A DNA stretch of 64,000 bases from Gyrodactylus bullatarudis. Taxonomy: Eukaryota > Platyhelminthes > Monogenea > Gyrodactylidea > Gyrodactylidae. The stretch is from assembly GCA_012064415.1 (NCBI GenBank), contig SSNU01000145.1, positions 111,474-175,473 on the forward strand, in the 5' to 3' direction. The notes below the pieces were generated by a model. That model was not told the DNA's origin. It made no database searches and saw only the letters and a program-made list of their open reading frames with translations. Made by a program: the position numbers and the translations under genes. Positions 58,670 through 64,000 of the stretch are shown piece by piece (within the stretch, counting starts at the first letter, position 1; each line of letters starts with the position of its first letter).

Positions 58670-58920
58670 GTACTGAAGGAATAGGTAATAGAAATTGAGC
58701 CAATGAGAAGCGAGCTTGTAAGAACGACAAAAATGAAGGCATCTGATTGGTCAGACACTTTCTCAGTTCTGATTGAGATTACGGTTCAACTAAAGTCAAG
58801 TCTAGAAATTTTTTTGGCTACAAACATGGTCCGTGGGGTTAGCTACCACTGGTTAAAATTTCATTAAAATCGGTTGGGTATTTTTGGCGTCTATTGGCTC
58901 ACAAAATAAACTTTTGATAA
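58670..58920 (-). repeat. Dispersed repeat, inverted relative of 9040-9290
   Basis: CATGGTCCGTGGGGTTAGCT, ACCACTGGTTAAAATTTCAT and GGCGTCTATTGGCTCACAAA mirror 9045-9130. Confidence 0.65.
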
Positions 58921-60199
58921 TATAGATTATGTAGGTCTCAACAATACCAGAATTGCAAGTATTTTTCTCGGTAAGTTTATAAATTTGCATATGACTCCTG
59001 ATTTCAAAATAACTATTTCCTTACTTTTGGGATATTTTTTTGTGTGCAGGTATACTCCTACTAGCCAGACTTGAAATAGCCATTGATGTTTTCAAGCAAT
59101 TAAATTTTTATTGGGATCAACTGTTCAATTAACTAATTAGGCATCATTAGAATCGAAATTTAATTTCCTATTTAATGATGATACCAAACAAAAAATTGCA
59201 CGTACTTTTTTGTGCTTTTTGAGTTAATTTTAAGTTCAAACGCTCATATCTTTCAAGAAAAAGAGCTTTCAAAATTCTATGCTCTTTCTTAAAAATTTGG
59301 TTAGAAATTACAAAATCATTTCTTTCTAGTATATTTTTACCCCTTTTAATCTCACACTCAGCAATAGTCATGTTCCCATTTTATAGACTATCGAAGATTA
59401 ATAAAACTTCTACCGCTAGAATTAAGGTGAGATATACATCAAATTGAAGCTAATTTATTTGAGTTTTCACTATAAAACTTTTGGTGCAATTAAAATCTTG
59501 TCTAAGCACAGCAATGCTTCAAGAAGTAACTTAAAATCGCTGTGAGACATGCTGAAGATATTTTTCACGTTATTCTTCTCATTTTTTGTGTTTGTCTATT
59601 TTTTTCTGATTGATGTTTGAATTAATTCGTGAATTTTTTAATTAATATGAGATTTCAATTAAAGGTTTGTGTTTTTCAAAGGTTCTTTTCACTCTCGATA
59701 TATTGAAACAATCAAAAAAATTTTCACACTTGTGAATCGATCAGTCTGTAAACAAATCTGCTATCTACATCATGAGGTTTTAGAACATCGTTGCCTCTTC
59801 ACCAAAAGAAGATCAATTCTAATTTTATCTCATCTTTTCTTTAACCCAGAGAGCATTAGCCAAAAATTTTTGAATTTTAATAGAAAATTAATATAAAATT
59901 TTGAACCAGGAAGCTGTAATTCTTCAGCACTTGAAGGAAAATTGAAATTAGAATAAAATCATTTAGATTATCCTGATATAAAAATGGTTTAGACTCACAC
60001 AATATTTCGAATACATGTCGTGAGATGTTTCTTCTGGCGTGAGATTTTTCAAAAAACCTTGTGTGTCCAAAAATCAGATCTCTTCTCAACTTTAATCAAT
60101 CAATTCTAATCAACGATTTGTAATATTTACAGCTTATTACGGAAGAATTCCTACCCACATTAGGTCGTAGTGAAAGAAATTTTTTTTCTCAGAGTCTCT
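58921..60199. other. Unassigned stretch
   Basis: The minus-strand frame 59168-59371 (ECEIKRGKNILERNDFVISN...) has a charged composition but no family, start context or neighbours to support it. Confidence 0.35.
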
Positions 60200-60400
60200 T
60201 ATCTCGGTCTCAGGACTTTCCAGAAATTTTTCTTAGTCTTATATATTCTGAGAAACTCAGAATTTGTGAAACCAACCATTTATTACCTGTTTTTATCTGA
60301 TTTTAATGACTTGACTAATCTTAAATTGGTCATGTCACACATCAGACTTGCAATTGATTACTCCAAGTATTTGCTTTATTCCAATCTTCAAATGAATTTC
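60200..60400 (+). pseudogene. LINE-type retroelement C-terminal tail
   Basis: TNLKLVMSHIRLAIDYSKYL then LYSNLQ (about 60312-60390) matches NLYSIKTIIKHIRSKIDYTN then SLLYPDLH, the end of the LINE-like frame at 60904-61311 on the opposite strand. The two retroelement tails point toward each other, with a piggyBac block between. Only the last 40-60 residues are recognisable. Confidence 0.55.
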
Positions 60401-60720
60401 GGATTTCTTTCAGACCCTAGTCTGATGTTTCAATGTTTGCAAAGTTATCCATCTTACAACTCTTCCTCCCTGGTTTTTCTCTGGACCTGTCCCTTCTTTA
60501 CCAATATACATCTGAGCATTTAGAAGATATGAATTTTTTGCATCACAAGCTGCCCATATTTTTATTATGCCATATTTGCCAGGTTTTGTAGGAATATACA
60601 TTTTGAACGGACATCTGCCACGAAAAGGAACTAGTTGCTCATCTATAGTGACTTGGTCTGAAGGTTCATACGCTGAGTGATTTTTTTTTGGTAGAAATAA
60701 AATCTGTATTGATCGTATAG
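60401..60720 (-). pseudogene. piggyBac transposase relic, catalytic N-terminal block
   Basis: Minus strand. YEPSDQVTIDEQLVPFRGRC then PFKMYIPTKPGKYGIIKIWA, CDAKNSYLLNAQMYIGKEG and EKNQGGRVV are classic piggyBac DDE-core motifs; the Asp of TIDEQ is the first catalytic residue. The frame breaks near 60410, where the LINE tail begins, and upstream near 60720. It belongs with 61312-61870 as one element split by a LINE insertion; the 110 or so residues between the two parts are missing. Confidence 0.85.
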
Positions 60721-60903
60721 AAAAAGAGAATATTTACAATTTATACAAATAGGAACATAGAAATGAGATATTGAATCTTGAATTGTTTATCAAAATATAT
60801 ATGGAGCACAATAAATGAAAGAGATTTTCAGATTGAAGTTGAGTAATGGTTGACAAAGATGAATGTCTGAAAATTAAATCGTAAATCACCTTGTTTTCTC
60901 TAA

Positions 60904-61311
60904 TTAATGCAGATCAGGATAAAGTAAGGAATTTGTGTAATCAATTTTTGAGCGGATATGTTTAATTATAGTTTTGATAGAATATAGGTTGTTGCAGTTT
61001 AATAGGTCGTATTTCTCGTTAAGTACATTAAAGATCGAGAGTAGGTAACTATTCTCGTAAGAAATATTTCTTAAATTATATGACCTTTCAATTTTGATAG
61101 AAGATTCAGTAAATTTTTTAATTATGAAGGCGTAGCGGCGGACCCATAAGGGACTAAGACCGGACGCTGAAATGCGAGCGTTATATGAGTTGAGTTCAGG
61201 AAAAAGTGAGTAGAGGAATCTACTTTGGATTCTTTCAATATTTCTAGCTTGGTCCTTAGTCAAGTTTATTAGCAAAGGGGAAATATAGTCAAAGTGAAGT
61301 ATATATGGTTC
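60904..61311 (-). pseudogene. LINE C-terminal region inserted in piggyBac
   Basis: Reads EPYILHFDYISPLLINLTKD, QARNIERIQSRFLYSLFPEL and GLSPLWVRRYAFIIKKFTES to the stop at 60904. The IERIQSRF...L-GL-PL-x-x-RR pattern is typical of the region after the reverse transcriptase in non-LTR retroelements. The RT itself is absent. The frame is fused at 61311 to piggyBac residues (RYCVIKKHLRFDKKP) with no stop, which marks the insertion point. Confidence 0.7.
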
Positions 61312-61870
61312 AGGTTTTTTATCGAATCTGAGGTGTTTTTTGATGACGCAGTATCTTGAAAAAGTCATTATTTGGCTTACATCATACTTTCCATGCCTTT
61401 CTGTCCAAAGCTATCCTAATTCCATGTCTTTTTGCTTGCATACTCCAAAATACAAGCTTATGCAAATCCAACTACGCAGCTCTATTCTATTTGTATGAGC
61501 ATTCTTTGATTTCATGTAACCCATGTGAATATTAGTATATAATTTCTTCCAAGAGTTCATCAGATATAAAATGGTTGAAAAAATCAGAAGGATCTATCAA
61601 ATTCTTTGTAGCCCTTTTTAGACCAGAATTGAAATTACAAATATTTCTTGCTGGCGTTATGGTAAAATTATGATTGAGGGAATAGTTGAAAGATCCTCAC
61701 TTTGACGTCATCGCAGGAATATTATCATTCTCCTCTATTTCTTCATCTGATGATTGAAAGTCACCTATGATCAAATCTTCTTCTTCTGAACTAAGGTCTG
61801 AGGAATCGGATGAGCTATATATTTCATGAAACGAAATTCTTTCATGAGAGAATACGTCTTGCTCTTGCAT
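61312..61870 (-). pseudogene. piggyBac transposase relic, N-terminal part
   Basis: It starts at an ATG at 61870 and encodes MQEQDVFSHERISFHEIYSS then SDSSDLSSEEEDLIIGDFQS and SDEEIEEN, the acidic N-terminus usual in piggyBac transposases, to a stop at 61697. Downstream, in shifted frames, come PARNICNFNSG, LIDPSDFFNHFISDELLEEI and RYCVIKKHLRFD (61311-61354), matching the piggyBac N-terminal domain. Several stops and shifts are present. Continues, across a LINE insertion, into 60401-60720. Confidence 0.8.
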
Positions 61871-62194
61871 ATCTGTGTGAAATAATGAACCTAACTTAGG
61901 TTTTACAAAAAATAAAAGCCATATGGGACTTATTTTTTTAGAAATAAGGTTATTTTTAACCCATAGTTACCATGATTGCGATAAAAAATTGAACGTCAAT
62001 TTACCTAGATACAAAAAGTTGTTGAATAAAATAAATAAATGTAATATAAACATCAAATGTCACTAGAGGAATACATGATAAACAACCCATGTTTTTTTGT
62101 TTGTTAGAATAAAAATCTATATTGAGATAATGGTAATAGAGGTTCTAGAGTTAAGATTTTGAATAAAAATTGAATCTTTTTTCACATGTTGAAA
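61871..62194. other. Probable 5' flank of the piggyBac relic
   Basis: I see no gene. The 5' terminal repeat of the piggyBac element should lie here, but I cannot place it. Confidence 0.35.
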
Positions 62195-62590
62195 GAAATG
62201 GCCATTTTTCAAATTGCAATTTGGCGCCAAAATCCCATTTTTTCGAACTTTGAACCGAAAATTTTTATTGATTTAAAAATTGAAGGTTGATCAAAAGAGG
62301 TTTTTCAGGATCTAGATTAGACAAGAAAGTCAATTCAACTGAATCTTGGCTGATGAATAACCTTATATAATAATTATTATCATTTGGGAGCTGAATTTCG
62401 TTTATTTTTTATCATTTTCACTACTTGAAAATCAATGAAATTTCGATAATTTAAAATCTCTTGAAAATGGGTTAACTTTCGGGAATTTCACGATGCTAGT
62501 CAGCTTTCTTGTATAATTCTGATCCTGATCTATTAGCTTTGTATAGAGTATTTTGTAAAATTAGGGAATTCTCATCTTCATGTCCATCTT
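62195..62590. repeat. Palindromic MITE, mosaic of families 2 and 4
   Basis: CATTTTTCAAATTGCAATTT then GGCGCCAAAATCCCATTTTT is a family-4 arm. ACTACTTGAAAATCAATGAA and TTTCGATAATTTAAAATCTC match 38212-38250 of the family-2 centre. It ends GAATTCTCATCTTCATGTCC (family-3-like). Outer arms do not pair fully. Confidence 0.6.
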
Positions 62591-63603
62591 CAAGTTCCCA
62601 GACTAAATATTATTATTAATTTTGAATATAAAAAAGGTTTTCTTGAATCCAGCCTAGACAGATTGAGAGCTTTTTGATATTTTTAAAATGATGTATTCTA
62701 CAGAATTTCTATGGTTCAATATCTTGCTCAGACTTTGGTCTTGAATAATCCAATGTTTCGCGGCCTCCCAATAATACCTAAAATTTCTAAATTTTTTACT
62801 TTGATTCATTTAAAGAGTAGAATCAGAAAAACTTGCCGAGTTTCTCAGATTTGTTCAAGTGACTTTTTTTAATTTTGGCTAACATTTCCAAATCTGTTTA
62901 CAATACAAGTCTATAAAAAGTATGAACAGGAACAGTGTGATAGCAATAAACAATCAATTGGAATACCCTCAAGACTTTGAAGGTGATGTTGCCTTCAATT
63001 TTCAAGTTTCGATTTGGCGCCAAATTAACCAATTTTACTTGAAGATTTCAACTCCGGCCCCAAGGCTGAGTATGACACGAGCAGGGCCTTCATTTCATTC
63101 GAGGAGGGTAGAGAAACCCATGAGAAAAACTTGCCTCTCGTCTTTCCTACATTTGAAAATCAATTTCTTTTCATACGTTTTCAGCGCACACATGACTTTT
63201 TTTGTTTCACTGCGTCTCGTTGATCTAAATCGTTGAATGGGAAAAATGAAGCACAAACAACCCACATTCGCCTAAACTTTTCTTTCTCTTTCAAAAAATT
63301 TCCCTTGTATAAAGCAGTGGAAGAGGCAGGAAGGAAAATAGAATAAATGGTTTTTCCTCCCTCTTAACATCATCAATTGATGATAAATTGTTTCTTCATG
63401 GGATGGAATCAGTATAACTTGAACCCGATTCTTCATCTATTGATTTTCCTTCCCTGTTTCTCATTTTAGCCAATCAGAGATTACACAAGACTTTTGAAAT
63501 TTCATCTAAATTCTCTATATTCAGACATTAATTCCTTTTAATTATCCTACCACTCCCCCCTCTCAATTATGTCAAAAGTTTTGTTAATTTTCCCTACAAA
63601 CGT
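62591..63603. other. Unassigned stretch with a G+C-richer patch
   Basis: 63049-63145 (CAACTCCGGCCCCAAGGCTG, GACACGAGCAGGGCCTTCAT) is more G+C-rich than its surroundings, inside a 104-codon frame starting at 62922. The frame's left part contains the GATTTGGCGCCAAATTAACC word of the MITE arms, so I do not call it a gene. Confidence 0.35.
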
Positions 63604-63834
63604 CATTGTATGTGGGTAACTTGATGAATTACACGGGTAACGCAAGAGAGCTCGTTGAAGAACTTTTGGAATCTTATTCTGAGCTAGGTTGTCTCATGAG
63701 TCTTAAGCTACATTTCTGATGAGCAAGGTGAGAAAATGCACCAAACACTGAAATTTATTCAAGAAAGATATTCACAAGATAACATGGATCATTGTCTGAG
63801 TGACTACTGCTGGCTCATAAAATACCCAGAATAA
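63604..63834 (+). pseudogene. Decayed second copy of the SDEQGE-F-HQ transposase gene
   Basis: ELVEELLESYSELGCLMSLK then LHF matches ILNELINSYENLGCLMNLKL of the intact gene at 33270-34863. After a deletion of about 16 codons with a frameshift (near 63716) it resumes SDEQGEKMHQTLKFIQERYS, then DNMDHCLSDYCWLIKYPE and a stop at 63832-63834. Everything before residue about 283 of the core is gone and no terminal repeat is adjacent. Amino-acid divergence from the intact copy is high, so this comes from an older or different subfamily member. Confidence 0.85.
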
Positions 63835-64000
63835 GAGTCTAAATTTTTACTCAATATTTTTATATTTATAAAAGAGAGTATCATTTTTCTGAAATTAATT
63901 CTAAAACTCAATATATTCTACAAAAATCTAAACAAAAATTTCCACCAATAAAAGTATTCTGTCTAATTCATGCTTTCATTCATCAATATGATTAAACCAA
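63835..64000. other. Flank of the decayed transposase
   Basis: AT-rich, no terminal repeat recognised before the window ends. Confidence 0.4.

Noticed and set aside
59168..59371. 67-codon charged minus-strand frame
   Set aside because: No recognisable domain and no exon signals.
1..64000. CRISPR array, bacterial operon or phage content
   Set aside because: No regularly spaced short repeats; spliced genes and eukaryotic mobile elements throughout show this is a eukaryotic genome.

Overview
This window is strongly AT-rich eukaryotic DNA from an animal. Protein-coding genes are split by very short GT-AG introns (25, 31, 34, 38, 50 and 54 nt can be read directly). One gene encodes an axonemal dynein light chain, so the lineage builds motile cilia. 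The repeats (Penelope-like elements, piggyBac, LINE tails, an IS630/Tc1-like relic and a DNA transposon whose protein is common in invertebrates) fit a small invertebrate. Microintrons plus cilia would suit a mesozoan-type parasite such as a dicyemid or orthonectid, but that is inference; no ribosomal or mitochondrial marker is present to settle it.

Host genes form one island at about 43.2-47.6 kb: a uridine-cytidine kinase homologue (+, five exons), axonemal dynein light chain 4 (-, two exons), a La-motif LARP-like protein (+, four exons) and a RhoGEF (DH) exon (+). A separate exon candidate, possibly the start of the PH domain of the same RhoGEF, lies at 52.8 kb. DNAL4 and the LARP gene diverge from a 231-bp spacer. 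The kinase keeps its Walker A and lid motifs but has Ser where the family's catalytic Asp sits.

Almost everything else is repeats. The most notable is an intact-looking 2,880-bp DNA transposon at 32656-35535. It has 590-bp terminal inverted repeats that look identical by eye, a TA target duplication and one gene. Two exons joined across a 25-nt intron give a 522-aa protein of the invertebrate family marked by SDEQGE-F-HQ, with a plausible RNase-H-like D/D/E triad. It sits inside an older IS630/Tc1-like deletion derivative (32603-36262). A decayed second copy of its gene lies at 63.6 kb, and diverged terminal repeats lie at 17.8 and 39.9 kb.

Other repeats: six 3' ends of Penelope-like elements carrying GIY-YIG endonuclease sequence, three piggyBac relics (one split by a LINE tail), a mariner-type MITE with TA duplication (23793-24272), a 163-bp G/C-ended MITE family, and at least four families of long-armed palindromic elements carrying boundary motifs such as TTAATATGAAGATGGGAAT and AATTGACATGAAGATGAG. 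The remaining stretches (about 8.3-12 kb, 13-17.7 kb, 19.5-22 kb, 26-29 kb, 30-32.5 kb, 53-56.8 kb) show no gene I can support.
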